Assembly (NCBI RefSeq): GCF_000024005.1
Contig: NC_013132.1
Span: forward strand, 8,426,001 to 8,490,000
DNA length: 64,000 nt
Direction: 5' to 3'
DNA from: Chitinophaga pinensis DSM 2588
GTDB taxonomy: Bacteria; Bacteroidota; Bacteroidia; Chitinophagales; Chitinophagaceae
The position numbers and the translations under genes were made by a program. The first letter of the stretch is position 1; each line of letters starts with the position of its first letter. Of the stretch, positions 26,909 through 36,368 are shown one piece after another. A model generated the notes under the pieces. It was not told the DNA's origin and made no database searches. It saw nothing but the letters and a program-made list of their open reading frames with translations.

Positions 26909-27655
26909 TCACGGCTGCTCACTCACCCGTTCGTAAACAAACTGATTAATCACAGCGATATAAACAATATAGCTGCCAGGCACTTTTCTTTCCTCCACAA
27001 TCGCAGAATGCATGACCAGTCTTCCTTCCTTATCTATCCCCACCTGCGACACTGCGCCGCCAGCCTTCGCAAGCTTATATGACAGCAAATAACGACCACC
27101 ATCCAACACATAACGGCCACCTGCTTCACGTTTGAAATGCTGCTTCCCTGGTTCTTTTGCAGAAAGCCGGAGCTGTTTATCGCTTATTTGCAGAAACACG
27201 TCATCATCATTCTGTTCCTGCATGAGTGTATTCTTCCGCACAATCTCGTCTTTATCATATCTTGCCGAATCCTGGAAATGTATCCTGCGGTGGGATACTG
27301 CCCTCCAGGTACCAACCAGTTGCCCAGGGTCGGTGATGCGCATCATTGTATCCAACTGAGCATGAGGGGTAGCCGATGGCACAACCATCCATATATGAAC
27401 ACCATCCTTTTCATATGCCATCCCCATCTGCGTCTTCTGTACAGTAGGGGTCATAAAATGTCTGTACAAATTGTAATCACTGTCCCAGTGTGCAACATCG
27501 GGTCTGGGTAACGATATTGCATAATCAATTGGCAGCGTAATACTCTTCTTCGGTGTTACCGCCAGTTTTTCTATATCAGCCTTGGATTGTGCAGCAGTTG
27601 TTGTGGTAATCAGTATCAGTAAAAATAGCATACAATACCGGAAAGATACAGGCAT
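26909..27655 (-). CDS. Secreted protein of unknown function
   Basis: A 248-residue protein with an N-terminal signal (FRYCMLFLLILITTTTAAQS, cleavage near residue 23). The mature part contains a segment at about 110-200 that alternates hydrophobic and polar residues (LVGTWRAVSHRRIHFQDSARY, DDVFLQISDKQLRLSAKEPG, RYVLDGGRYLLSYKL). This pattern is like a lipocalin-type beta-barrel, in which LVGTW is a common start. The assignment is only suggestive. It stands alone, in the orientation opposite to the upstream gene. The start ATG at 27655 fits the signal peptide. Confidence 0.7.
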   Translation of the reverse strand: MPVSFRYCMLFLLILITTTTAAQSKADIEKLAVTPKKSITLPIDYAISLPRPDVAHWDSDYNLYRHFMTPTVQKTQMGMAYEKDGVHIWMVVPSATPHAQLDTMMRITDPGQLVGTWRAVSHRRIHFQDSARYDKDEIVRKNTLMQEQNDDDVFLQISDKQLRLSAKEPGKQHFKREAGGRYVLDGGRYLLSYKLAKAGGAVSQVGIDKEGRLVMHSAIVEERKVPGSYIVYIAVINQFVYERVSEQP

Positions 27656-27752
27656 AGGGGTGAATTTTAAGGTTGGAATAAAGATAAAGTATTCCCGATC
27701 TCATGAAAAACTGCTGGTAAAAATGCAGTACTACTACTCTCTGTTACCACCA

Positions 27753-27983
27753 TCACTTTAAATCCGGCTTATACCTAAGCCGCCCCAGTGCAACGAACAA
27801 AAACAGGGAAAAGCTAACCATTAATAACCAGGAACTATTCCAGGCATCCTTTAGTCTGACCGAAAGCGGTTCTTCCGGTAGCGGTTTCGTTACATAAAAA
27901 ACATCATTACAAAGACAAGGATAAGGAAAGCGTATTCCATAAACACCATCCCTTACAGGCCACCCCTTTTTCCACATTTCCAT
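27753..27983 (-). CDS. Small hypothetical protein with one membrane helix
   Basis: A 76-residue frame with one hydrophobic segment near the C-terminus (SSWLLMVSFSLFLFVALG, about 49-66) followed by basic residues. The N-terminal half (residues 1-40) is rich in Gly, Pro and aromatics. No family is recognised. It may be a short membrane protein or the end of a decayed gene; nothing in the surroundings helps. Confidence 0.3.
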   Translation of the reverse strand: MEMWKKGWPVRDGVYGIRFPYPCLCNDVFYVTKPLPEEPLSVRLKDAWNSSWLLMVSFSLFLFVALGRLRYKPDLK

Positions 27984-28231
27984 CTAAATCAGTGGATAAT
28001 ATCTCCCCTTTTCCTGCCACCCCTCTCCCCGGACTATCGTAAATTCATATCACTCAAAATACACCAATGGCCAGACAAAAAGCTATCATCCTACAGCTGC
28101 CGCTGAAGCAGCACTGTTATTGCCAGTAAGTCCCCATACATAAAGTCGTGTGACATTCGTCCCTCTACCCATCACACAAGGTCACCACCACCTCAAGTCC
28201 ACGTTTACGCCTGCTATATAACCCAGTCAGG

Positions 28232-28360
28232 ATATGCGCAAAAGCGATCGCCCATTATGAAACAGCCATTTCGCTGACCAGATCCGAAACAGAAAAGCAG
28301 ACACTCAAAAAAGAAATCATACGACTCACCACAAAGCATCACTCTTCTCAGGACAGCTGA
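28232..28360 (+). pseudogene. C-terminal remnant of a large ECF-type sigma factor
   Basis: A 42-codon open stretch on plus reads AKAIAHYETAISLTRSETEKQTLKKEII and ends at TGA. AI-HYE-AI-LT-n-tE---L---I matches the C-terminal TPR-like end of the sigma group with the DUF6596 extension. No start and no sigma domains precede it; the upstream 350 bp have stops in all frames. It overlaps the 3' end side of the convergent metallo-hydrolase gene by nothing but abuts it (stop codons 1 bp apart). Confidence 0.4.
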
Positions 28361-28361
28361 T

Positions 28362-29651
28362 CTATTGCTGATTACTACCTGCTGTATACGGACCAAACTC
28401 CTGCTTCACCTGCTGCCCCTTTTTAAATGAATCCAGCACAAAAATGCGGTAACTGCCACCATCCGGGGCCACCCGGATCACAATATGTCCTGATGTACTC
28501 TTATACGCATTCTCCAGCGCCGGTCCGATCACCAGCTTATTTGCTTCCAGCATGTTAGTCGCAAAGAGATCATGTGGATATGGGTTCGTCGCCCGGGACG
28601 TAAGCCGGTTCAATACCTCATGTCCTGGATGATCGCTTGACCAGACCTGCTCTATCCACACCCTTGGACGCAGGGTTTGTATATAGTTGACGTTCAGCGC
28701 ATTCCTGTTACCGTGATGACTGATCGTTGCAATGTCTACACGCCCCACAGCAGGTGCGACGGCACTTTCCATATCAGCACAGGCGGGCTCACCATAGTTT
28801 ACAATCCCCTGGATGTCCGCCGCAAAGAACATACTGAACTGACCATATTGTACACGCACGCCACAACCCCCATTATTCTCATCGGGCAATACACCGCCTG
28901 TATTAGCGAAATGATTATAGACACCTTCTCCTGCTCCATTCCAGACAAATCCATTTGACATAATATTCCGGATATGAAAAGCAGGATATGCTTTCGCATC
29001 TTTTATCAACACAAATTGTTCTTTACTGCCTGTCTTAAACCGCTCTGCTTTCATTCCCTGCGTTGCAACCTGGTAGTCAATGAAATGGATATAATTCGCC
29101 ATTTGCTGCAACTCCGCATCTTCCTGTTGCACATCTTTGGCAATCTCCTTTCTGAGATCAATCGGATAATTATAATCCGGATAACCACGATCTACTAACT
29201 TCCGGATGGGAATCCTGTCTCCCACGCCAGTGATACCTGTTAAATAATATTTGCCTGAAGCCGCAGCCGGTGCTGTCTTATACATTCCACCAAAATGATC
29301 ATCATGAAAATGCGTGATCATTGCGTAATCTATCCAGGCATATGGATTGACAGCCTTAATATAATCTGCTATCCAGGCATAAGCCTGCTGACTGGTATCC
29401 GGCTGTAAAGGAACTGTACGCGCCGATCTCGTTCGTGCATCCACAGGATTCAGTTCTCCTGCGTCAATCAGCATAGTCGTACCGTCCGGCATGATCATAA
29501 ATGCACAATCTCCTCTACCGGTATTAATAAAATGAATATCAAGATTTCCCTTATTCCAGGGCGTCAATGTCTGCGCCTTCCCGTATTGCATTATGACAAA
29601 ACACAACAGGATGATCACTGTACTTTTATGAAAGCTGGTAAGCTGTATCAT
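28362..29651 (-). CDS. Secreted metallo-beta-lactamase-fold hydrolase (ComEC-tail type)
   Basis: A 429-residue protein counted from the ATG at 29651, which opens a signal peptide (FHKSTVIILLCFVIMQYGKAQ, about 7-27). The frame is open further upstream, but those residues are not signal-like. The core (35-400) is a metallo-beta-lactamase fold with metal motif THFHDDHFGG (His114, His116, Asp118, His119), a preceding LDIHFINTGRGDCAFMI strand as in ComEC-like hydrolases, and a late SHHGNRNALN motif. The family hydrolyses phosphoesters or similar bonds; the substrate is unknown. It is probably periplasmic and stands alone. Confidence 0.82.
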   Translation of the reverse strand: MIQLTSFHKSTVIILLCFVIMQYGKAQTLTPWNKGNLDIHFINTGRGDCAFMIMPDGTTMLIDAGELNPVDARTRSARTVPLQPDTSQQAYAWIADYIKAVNPYAWIDYAMITHFHDDHFGGMYKTAPAAASGKYYLTGITGVGDRIPIRKLVDRGYPDYNYPIDLRKEIAKDVQQEDAELQQMANYIHFIDYQVATQGMKAERFKTGSKEQFVLIKDAKAYPAFHIRNIMSNGFVWNGAGEGVYNHFANTGGVLPDENNGGCGVRVQYGQFSMFFAADIQGIVNYGEPACADMESAVAPAVGRVDIATISHHGNRNALNVNYIQTLRPRVWIEQVWSSDHPGHEVLNRLTSRATNPYPHDLFATNMLEANKLVIGPALENAYKSTSGHIVIRVAPDGGSYRIFVLDSFKKGQQVKQEFGPYTAGSNQQ

Positions 29652-29768
29652 GATGATTGTTATTACTCCGGAAACAATGTTTTCCACAAGAAAATTCAGA
29701 TGGCACAATATTAACAATGCACTTCCGCTAATTACATTACCAAATTATTAACAAAAGGTCCTAACCGC

Positions 29769-29800
29769 TTTGCATCAACAGATATATAGCTTTATCTTTG
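29769..29800 (+). promoter_or_regulatory. Promoter of the 29824 gene
   Basis: TTTG at 29769-29772, 20 bp spacer, TATCTTTG at 29793-29800: a full match to the housekeeping promoter. The transcript would begin about 17 nt before the ATG at 29824. Confidence 0.8.
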
Positions 29801-29823
29801 GAGATCAGAAATAAATTTTAACC

Positions 29824-30945
29824 ATGGAGTTTGATTTCCCTATCCCACTATTTCTTACACTGAAAAAAGAGCTCGACACAATACGTAATGATATTGAGAA
29901 AGAAAAAGCAATCTGGAAAACTATAAGAGATACGCTGAGTGAAGCTGAGATGATGGAACTGGATGGCGACTTTTTCGATACTTTCGATAGCATACATTTA
30001 TCAGCCACTGATATGTCACAAGCCGAACAAACCCTGACGCAACTTGTACATAAGGGAGCTTCTGCACACCTGATGACTAATCATGAGCTGGATGCACACA
30101 ACGTAGGCATGTTGTCGCAGGATATCCCGATTTACAACAATGAACAGCTAAAATCAATCGTCCTTATTGTCAGAGCGGCTGTCATTGCAGGTGCAACCGT
30201 TGATCTGCAAAAAGCATATGTATTAAACGGAGGGATGAATGCATTAAACTATGTCTGCTCCTACCTCGGCATGGGTACTACTGGGCAAACTTACCATTTG
30301 GGCGAGATAAATTACCATACCCAAGAGCAGATCAGATGTTGCTACGATATATTCCCCTTACTGATATGCAAACCTGGTTTTGATTATCCGTATCATATGT
30401 TCATAAGTTCGCTAAAATACGCTCCGGAAGTCACTTCGCTTCAGGAAAATACCATATTAAGGATAATGGCGCTTGGCTGGACCCCATTTTCTGTGGAGAT
30501 GGAGTATTTAAACCCTGGCATTTTTAATAACATCTTCACGATCAATCCCCAATGGCTCGGCCTGCTTTTCCCATATGAACACGAACAGTTGAAATATTAC
30601 ATAGATGCTGTAAAACGGGAGGCCAGTGCAGCTGCTGTGAAAATCCTGATCAACGGCGTCACCAGTAGTAACAAATCCCGAAAAGTTTTCCGTACCTTCT
30701 TTTCACAAAAAGTACATTGGTTCCTCAAGCTGATCGTCACCGATATGCCGGAGATTCTCTTCAATCTTGTGCAAAGAAATGAACGGGACATGTTGATCCC
30801 TTTTCTAAAATATTTTAAACGGGAAATTGCTTCGCTGCGTGATGAAAATAACCGTACGCTATTGGAGTATGCCATCAACTCAAAACGTGTAGTCGAAAAT
30901 ACAATCCAATTGATACAGCAGGCTATTCCTGCTGCTGGTAAATAA
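29824..30945 (+). CDS. Hypothetical protein with ankyrin-like C-terminus
   Basis: A 373-residue cytoplasmic protein without signal peptide. Residues 8-50 are charged and may form a coiled coil (LTLKKELDTIRNDIEKEKAIWKTI in part). The remainder looks like a helical-repeat solenoid; the end (LRDENNRTLLEYAINS, about 340-355) resembles an ankyrin repeat, and a similar degenerate unit is at about 75-85 (LVHKGASAHLMT). No enzymatic motif is seen. It is monocistronic, with a full promoter 24 bp upstream and a strong terminator overlapping its stop codon. The family is not recognised. Confidence 0.75.
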   Translation: MEFDFPIPLFLTLKKELDTIRNDIEKEKAIWKTIRDTLSEAEMMELDGDFFDTFDSIHLSATDMSQAEQTLTQLVHKGASAHLMTNHELDAHNVGMLSQDIPIYNNEQLKSIVLIVRAAVIAGATVDLQKAYVLNGGMNALNYVCSYLGMGTTGQTYHLGEINYHTQEQIRCCYDIFPLLICKPGFDYPYHMFISSLKYAPEVTSLQENTILRIMALGWTPFSVEMEYLNPGIFNNIFTINPQWLGLLFPYEHEQLKYYIDAVKREASAAAVKILINGVTSSNKSRKVFRTFFSQKVHWFLKLIVTDMPEILFNLVQRNERDMLIPFLKYFKREIASLRDENNRTLLEYAINSKRVVENTIQLIQQAIPAAGK

Positions 30946-30980
30946 AGAGAGCGGTTCGCCTGAGGTGGACCGCTCTCTTT
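30944..30980. terminator. Terminator of the 29824 gene
   Basis: AAAGAGAGCGGTTC pairs with GGACCGCTCTCTTT (one mismatch at the loop) and gives A- and T-runs on both strands. The left arm begins in the TAA stop codon. Confidence 0.9.
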
Positions 30981-31230
30981 AAAAGCATTTCCCTTTTAGT
31001 TATGTAACCAACTTACCTTGACGCAAATTCCCCCGCAACTTGGCCTATCCACCTCCCCTTACATTAAACAATTCTGCCTAAGTTTGCATGATCAGTAACC
31101 AGCATATTACGTACAACAAATATCCTTGATACAAATCCGCAGGGCTGCCATGCCACAACATCCCGCGTAAAGGATACAGTCATCGTGATGCAATGATTCG
31201 ATTCAATCCGCTTTCAATTCAATTACATAT

Positions 31231-32511
31231 ATGCAAACAACCAAGCAGTCCGCCATTGGCTTTATTTTTATCACCCTTTTAATCGACGTAATGGGATGGG
31301 GCCTCATCATCCCCGTTATGGCCGACCTTATTGCCCAGCTGAAGCACATACCGGTCAACCAGGCCAGTACCTATGGAGCGCTCCTGCTGTCTGTTTTTGC
31401 CATTACACAGTTCATCTTCGCTCCGGTAGTCGGCAACCTCAGCGATAAATATGGTCGTCGGCCAGTACTCCTGCTATCACTGCTGGGCTTCGGTATAGAC
31501 TATATTATCCTGGCCCTCGCTCCTTCATATGGATGGCTTTTCATCGGTCGTGTTATCGCCGGTATGACCGGCGCCAGCTTCACTACCGCTACAGCCTATA
31601 TTGCTGACGTGAGTATAGACGAAACTACCAGGGCCAAAAACTTTGGTATGATCGGCGCTGCCTTCGGCCTTGGTTTTGTGCTCGGTCCTGCACTGGGCGC
31701 CCTGCTCGCCCACTGGGGTATCAGAGCACCATTCTATGCAGCCGCAGTACTCTGTCTCCTGAACTGCCTGTACGGCTTCTTCCTGTTGCCGGAATCCCTC
31801 AAAAAAGAAAACCGCCGTCCTTTTCAGTGGTCCCGTGCCAATCCACTTGGATCATTAAAATTCCTGACTACACACCCTGAGATCGGCGGACTCGCATTTG
31901 CCTTCTTCCTGATCTATCTTGGTGCTCAGTCTGTACAGGGTAACTGGAACTTCTTCACCATTTACCGCTTCCAGTGGTCTGAGAAAATGGTCGGTATATC
32001 CCTCGCAATAGTAGGGGTACTCGTTGGCGCAGTGCAGGCAGGTCTTACCAGGATCATCATCCCCAAAATCGGTAATGAAAAAAGTATCTACCTCGGCTTA
32101 TCACTATATTCACTCGGACTTGTATTATTTGCATTCGCCACACAAAGCTGGATGATGTTTGCCTTCCTTATTCCTTACTGTTTAGGGGGCATTTGCGGAC
32201 CATCACTCCAATCCGTGATCTCCGGTCATGTACCACCCAATCAACAGGGAGAACTACAGGGCGCACTGACCAGTCTGATGAGTCTTACAACGATCGTTGG
32301 TCCGTTAATCATGAACGGTACTTTTGCTTATTTCACAACAGATAAAGCACCCTTCTATTTCCCGGGTATCCACTTCCTGATCGGCGCAGTATGTATGTTG
32401 CTGAGTATCGTTATTACGAATAAAGTACTGACAAGAGAGAAAAAGGATAACCCTGAACTGAGAAATGTGATTGCTGGCGCAGGAGATTTTAAAGATGCGC
32501 CAATGCATTGA
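31231..32511 (+). CDS. MFS drug-exporter-like transporter (TetA-type DHA1 family)
   Basis: A 426-residue inner-membrane protein with 12 predicted helices. The start (FIFITLLIDVMGWGLIIPVM) and motif A between helices 2 and 3 (GNLSDKYGRRPVLL, about 68-81) are those of the TCR/TetA group, as are GRVIAGMTGASFTTATAYIAD (about 107-127) and GAAFGLGFVLGPALGALL (motif C, about 141-158). It should export a small hydrophobic compound in exchange for protons; a tetracycline specificity is not implied. A TAAGTTTG element at 31079-31086 could be the -7 box of a 140-nt leader. No TetR-type regulator is adjacent. Confidence 0.88.
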   Translation: MQTTKQSAIGFIFITLLIDVMGWGLIIPVMADLIAQLKHIPVNQASTYGALLLSVFAITQFIFAPVVGNLSDKYGRRPVLLLSLLGFGIDYIILALAPSYGWLFIGRVIAGMTGASFTTATAYIADVSIDETTRAKNFGMIGAAFGLGFVLGPALGALLAHWGIRAPFYAAAVLCLLNCLYGFFLLPESLKKENRRPFQWSRANPLGSLKFLTTHPEIGGLAFAFFLIYLGAQSVQGNWNFFTIYRFQWSEKMVGISLAIVGVLVGAVQAGLTRIIIPKIGNEKSIYLGLSLYSLGLVLFAFATQSWMMFAFLIPYCLGGICGPSLQSVISGHVPPNQQGELQGALTSLMSLTTIVGPLIMNGTFAYFTTDKAPFYFPGIHFLIGAVCMLLSIVITNKVLTREKKDNPELRNVIAGAGDFKDAPMH

Positions 32512-32610
32512 TGCATTATATCACCCTTAAAAGAGAAGAAGATGTATCAAAATAAATGAACATCCTTAGAATTACTTAAATGACTACCTGATTCCATCAG
32601 GTACCCGAAT

Positions 32611-32653
32611 AAAGAGAGCCTGTATCTTACTTTTGATACAGGCTCTCTTTTTT
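32611..32653. terminator. Bidirectional terminator with shared hairpin core
   Basis: AAAGAGAGCC extends the hairpin TGTATCTTACTTTTGATACA and closes with GGCTCTCTTT plus a T-run. It lies between the convergent MFS gene and a small minus-strand gene. The 20-nt apex (32621-32640) is identical to that of the terminator at 42633-42670. Confidence 0.9.
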
Positions 32654-32674
32654 ATACAATGTTAAAGTTGAAAT

Positions 32675-32878
32675 TTATTTAGCCTGCCTTTTTTTAGACA
32701 ATCTTATAAGACAGTTCACCTGCGCAATAAACATTTCCGCATCTTCCTCTGAATGAATCACCCTTGAAAGATTAGTTTCACGTGGCGGCTTATCAGTATT
32801 AGTCGCAGCAGGAGCCTCAGTCTTATGCGTGACAAAGTTCCTATACTGCCTGATTTTTTCTTCAACGATTGAATCCAT
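32675..32878 (-). CDS. Small hypothetical protein (67 residues)
   Basis: A hydrophilic frame: helical ends (MDSIVEEKIRQYRNFV, and EDAEMFIAQVNCLIRLSKKR) with a Pro/Thr/Asn-rich middle. It has a terminator behind it and an AT-rich leader, which makes expression plausible. No family is recognised. It could bind a partner by its C-terminal amphipathic helix, but this is a guess. Confidence 0.5.
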   Translation of the reverse strand: MDSIVEEKIRQYRNFVTHKTEAPAATNTDKPPRETNLSRVIHSEEDAEMFIAQVNCLIRLSKKRQAK

Positions 32879-32976
32879 AGTATTAATTTATTAATAGAAA
32901 AATCTTATTCGTCTACACGAACACTCAGGAGATAAACTTCAACAAACGCGTAGCAACATTTCAGGTAAGATGACTC

Positions 32977-33960
32977 GTGCAAATAGCCGCCATCAGATGC
33001 AGAAAAACCGAAAGTAAGGAACATTTTTCGAATCAAAAAAATCTATCCTCCCGCTATTATTATTCACTTTCCAATAACATTTTCACATCGAATATTATCA
33101 TTCTGCATTCTCTCAAAACCACTACCTTTATCAAAACAACTCCTTTGCATCCATTCACCAATATACGCCATCTCTACACACCTATTCAGCCTGCCATCAA
33201 ACAATCAGCTGAACACGTCACCTATCGCGAATTCCTGCCACACAGCCAGCTTCAACCCTTCATTTACTGCTACTGGCAATTAAAAACTACCGCTCCTCTC
33301 TCCGAACAATTCAATTACCGTGTAGTCGCCGACGGATGCATCGATATCTTCTTCGAACTCAACAATCCCACTGACAACTACATCATGGGTTTCTGTAAAA
33401 AATATACAGCATTCGTCCTGGAAAATAACTTCAACTATGTTGGTATCCGTTTCCTCCCCACCATGTTTCCACAGCTGTTCAAAGTCAACGCCGCCGAACT
33501 AAGCAACCGCTTCGAACACCTGAGCGCAGTACATCCGGAGACAGCCGCATTTATTGCTACGCAACTCCATGATGCGTTGCAACCAGGGGATATCAGTCAG
33601 ATCTTTGATCAGTATTTTTTACAGGTATTATCCAATGCAGCTATCGATGAAGATCCAAGACTATACAACGCACTCGCCCTCATCCTGGATAACTGCGGTG
33701 TTGTAGATATAGAAAAAGACCTGAATACCGGCATCAGTTCAAGACAACTACGCCGCTTATTCGGATTCTACATCGGTGATTCTGCAAAGACCTTCAGCAA
33801 GGTGGTCCGCTTCCAGCATATCCTGAAAGCAAAACCATCGGCGCAAAGCCTGCGACAGAATAAACTATTCTTTGATAGCGGTTACTACGATCAGGCACAT
33901 TTCATCAAAGAGTTCAGAAACTTTTACGGCGTTACTCCTTCCAAAGCCTTCGGCAGATAA
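32977..33960 (+). CDS. AraC-family transcriptional regulator
   Basis: The open frame is 327 codons with a GTG first. Recognisable sequence starts at about residue 67 (LYTPIQPAI, then YREFLPHSQLQPFIYCYWQLK), a DUF6597-type sensor domain common in AraC regulators of Bacteroidota. The HTH domain is at about 225-325 (ISSRQLRRLFGFYIGDSAKTFSKVVRFQHIL, then FFDSGYYDQAHFIKEFRNFYGVTPSKAF). No internal ATG fits; a TTG near 33160 may be the real start, so the first 50-60 residues are doubtful. It is probably co-transcribed with the VOC protein gene 66 bp downstream, a common pairing. Confidence 0.85.
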   Translation: MQIAAIRCRKTESKEHFSNQKNLSSRYYYSLSNNIFTSNIIILHSLKTTTFIKTTPLHPFTNIRHLYTPIQPAIKQSAEHVTYREFLPHSQLQPFIYCYWQLKTTAPLSEQFNYRVVADGCIDIFFELNNPTDNYIMGFCKKYTAFVLENNFNYVGIRFLPTMFPQLFKVNAAELSNRFEHLSAVHPETAAFIATQLHDALQPGDISQIFDQYFLQVLSNAAIDEDPRLYNALALILDNCGVVDIEKDLNTGISSRQLRRLFGFYIGDSAKTFSKVVRFQHILKAKPSAQSLRQNKLFFDSGYYDQAHFIKEFRNFYGVTPSKAFGR

Positions 33961-34026
33961 GTTGTCCGATTTTTACAATGTTCCGCAGCATGGATGTCTG
34001 AATTTTACAGGACTAAACCAGCAAAG

Positions 34027-34491
34027 ATGAAACACTTGTTCACACTATTGGCTGTTCTGTTATTAACATCAGGCACTTATGCACAAAAACTCATTAAAAC
34101 CAAACATACAATGAAACTGAACGCAGGCATTATTACAAACAAACTCGCGGAAAGCAAAGCATTCTATACAGACGTACTCGGCTTCGGTGTCACTTTTGAA
34201 AATGAATTCTACCTGCTGATGCACACACCGGATAAAAGCACAGAAATCAGCTTCCTGCTGCCGGAACATCCTTCACAACAACCTTTGTTTCAAAAGCCCT
34301 TCCAGGGACAGGGCATGTACCTGACAATCGAAGTAGCAGATGTAGACAGTCTGTATGCCGCCATCAAAAAGAAAGGCATTCCGGTTAATATAGAGATCAG
34401 GAATGAAGCCTGGGGCGACCGCCACTTTGCTATCGAAGACCCTAATGGCGTAGGTATAGACATCGTACACTACCAGGCACCTGAAAAATAA
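34027..34491 (+). CDS. Exported VOC-superfamily (glyoxalase/bleomycin-resistance fold) protein
   Basis: About 154 residues from the ATG at 34027, chosen because it opens a signal peptide (KHLFTLLAVLLLTSGTYAQK). A later ATG at 34111 (MKLNAGIITNKL) would give a cytoplasmic VOC domain of normal length, so a domain with an added signal is possible. The VOC fold is shown by ESKAFYTDVLGFGVTFENEFYLLM, MYLTIEVADVDSLYAAIKKKGIPV and HFAIEDPNGVGIDIV. A substrate is not deducible. It follows an AraC regulator of the type often paired with VOC genes. Confidence 0.8.
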   Translation: MKHLFTLLAVLLLTSGTYAQKLIKTKHTMKLNAGIITNKLAESKAFYTDVLGFGVTFENEFYLLMHTPDKSTEISFLLPEHPSQQPLFQKPFQGQGMYLTIEVADVDSLYAAIKKKGIPVNIEIRNEAWGDRHFAIEDPNGVGIDIVHYQAPEK

Positions 34492-34619
34492 AAAAGCACA
34501 CCTGTCCTGGTAACTTTTAGGTTTCCTCAGCCGTTGAATATTTTTTATTATTTTAAGCCCGTTCCTGTCAACGGCAGGGGGAAATCAACCAACATCTATA
34601 TCCAAGACACCGTGTGGTA

Positions 34620-36269
34620 ATGAAGTATCTAAAACACCTGGTAATAACGGGTATCCTGTTATGTACTGTTCTTACATCCTATTCCAGCAGCCGCTCCTAT
34701 TGCGATTCGCTTATCCAGCGGGGTATTGACTCCATGATGGCAAAGAAATTCGTCTCCGCTATTACCCTGCTGACAGAAGCACAGCATCAGTCTGCCGATA
34801 ATCACTTGCCCAGACAATTGTTCCTGGCTACCAACAATATCGGTCTCACCTACTATTTCATGCTCGACTACGGTGAAGCCCTGCGGAACTACCTCGAAGC
34901 CTATAAAATAGCCATGGAAGAGAAAGATGCTACTCTGGAAATGACCGTCCTGAATAATATCGCCATTCTCTACTCCAAGGAAAAGAACTATGATAAAGCC
35001 CGGGAGTATTTCCTGAAAGCCTATACTATCGCCAAAGAGAAAAATGATAAGATAAGAATAGGCAACTACGCCCTGAACCTGGGCATTGTACACACAGAGA
35101 TCAGGCAACTGGAAAAGGCAAGGGAATACCTGCGCGAATCAGCCAGCTATCTGCAAAACGACCCCAGAAGACTGATCAGCGCGCGTTATGCATATGCCCA
35201 GAACCAGTTCCAGGAAGAGCATACTACCGAAGCTGATCTCCTGAGTCTTGAACTCCTTAAAGTCGCCCGCGATTCCGGCTACAGAGATGAGCGCATCTCC
35301 CTGCTGACCCTGATCAGCTCCATCAAACTAAAACAGAACAATAGCACACTGGCACTGCAGTACGCCAACGAAGCGTTATCCCTCTCCCCCAACCTGGAGG
35401 AAAGAATAGAACTTTTCCAGACGCTGTCCGCGATCCATCTTAAAGACCATGCTTATGCACAGGCCATGGCCAGCAAGGATTCTGTGGTGTACTACCGGGA
35501 TTCTATCAATACCGTTAAAAACGGACAGCAATTCGAAACCGGTAAACTGAAGTTCGAACTGCTCAACTCACAACACACCCTTTCCCTCAATAACGCACAA
35601 CTCTCCAATCAGCGCCGCCTCTTGTACATCGCCCTGGCATTCATCGCGATTATCGTTACCTTTTTCATCTGGCTGATGCGGATTAAAGCAGCTGAAAACA
35701 AACAAAAAGCCATCCTCGCCGAACGGAGCCATCAGATTATGGCCCTGGAAATCGAAAATGAAAAAAGCCAGAAACTCCTGCTGGAAGAACAGCTAAAAGA
35801 AAAAGAAACAGCAGCCCTCCTGGAACAGGAACGGCTGAAAAATGAGATCGAAATACGGAACCGCAAACTCTCCGCAAAAGCCCTCTACCTTTCCGGCAGA
35901 AATGAACTGATAGACGATATCATTACGGCCATGTCAAAAATTCCGGATTTAAATAAAGACGGGGTAGTCGTAAAACACATCTCTCAACTCAAAAGCTACC
36001 TCCGTACCGATAGCGAATGGGACGATTTCAGCACCCATTTCCAGGAAGTCAACCAGGGATTCCTGAATGCACTCCGTGAAAATCATCCCAACCTGACCTC
36101 CAACGATGTCAGGTTCCTCTCTTACATATACATGAATTTAAATACCAAGGAGATCGCCTCCCTGTTAAACATCACACCGGAAGGTTGCCGGAAACGAAAG
36201 GAACGCATCACCAAAAAGATGCAGCTGGCAGAAAACACCTCCCTTTTTGAGTATTTATCAGGACTTTAA
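34620..36269 (+). CDS. TPR sensor-regulator with membrane helix, coiled coil and LuxR-like HTH
   Basis: About 549 residues from the ATG at 34620 (a GTG at 34614 is also possible). A signal or anchor segment (1-25) leads into five or six TPR units (about 35-300; for instance YDKAREYFLKAYTIAKEKND). A membrane helix follows (about 337-357, LLYIALAFIAIIVTFFIWLM), then a coiled coil (360-430) and a C-terminal helix-turn-helix (about 490-540; LTSNDVRFLSYIYMNLNTKEIASLLNITPEGCRKRKERI). Such proteins sense in the periplasm and act on DNA from the membrane. The HTH is one-component LuxR-like, without receiver or kinase. The next gene downstream encodes a T9SS-exported propeller and is a candidate target or partner. 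Confidence 0.85.
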   Translation: MKYLKHLVITGILLCTVLTSYSSSRSYCDSLIQRGIDSMMAKKFVSAITLLTEAQHQSADNHLPRQLFLATNNIGLTYYFMLDYGEALRNYLEAYKIAMEEKDATLEMTVLNNIAILYSKEKNYDKAREYFLKAYTIAKEKNDKIRIGNYALNLGIVHTEIRQLEKAREYLRESASYLQNDPRRLISARYAYAQNQFQEEHTTEADLLSLELLKVARDSGYRDERISLLTLISSIKLKQNNSTLALQYANEALSLSPNLEERIELFQTLSAIHLKDHAYAQAMASKDSVVYYRDSINTVKNGQQFETGKLKFELLNSQHTLSLNNAQLSNQRRLLYIALAFIAIIVTFFIWLMRIKAAENKQKAILAERSHQIMALEIENEKSQKLLLEEQLKEKETAALLEQERLKNEIEIRNRKLSAKALYLSGRNELIDDIITAMSKIPDLNKDGVVVKHISQLKSYLRTDSEWDDFSTHFQEVNQGFLNALRENHPNLTSNDVRFLSYIYMNLNTKEIASLLNITPEGCRKRKERITKKMQLAENTSLFEYLSGL

Positions 36270-36368
36270 GCGGAATGTCACACTTTGTCCGGCCACTGTC
36301 CTGTTAATTACATAGGCGCTTTAAGAGAAGGGCGGTACTTTCACACAGCACCCAATCGACCAAAATTC

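Noticed and set aside
31231..32511. Tetracycline resistance gene
   Set aside because: The protein is of the TetA-like DHA1 group, but no TetR regulator or mobile context is present; a drug specificity cannot be supported.
36285..36368. N-terminal extension of the T9SS propeller protein
   Set aside because: The signal peptide begins at the ATG at 36369; the upstream 28 codons are leader sequence.
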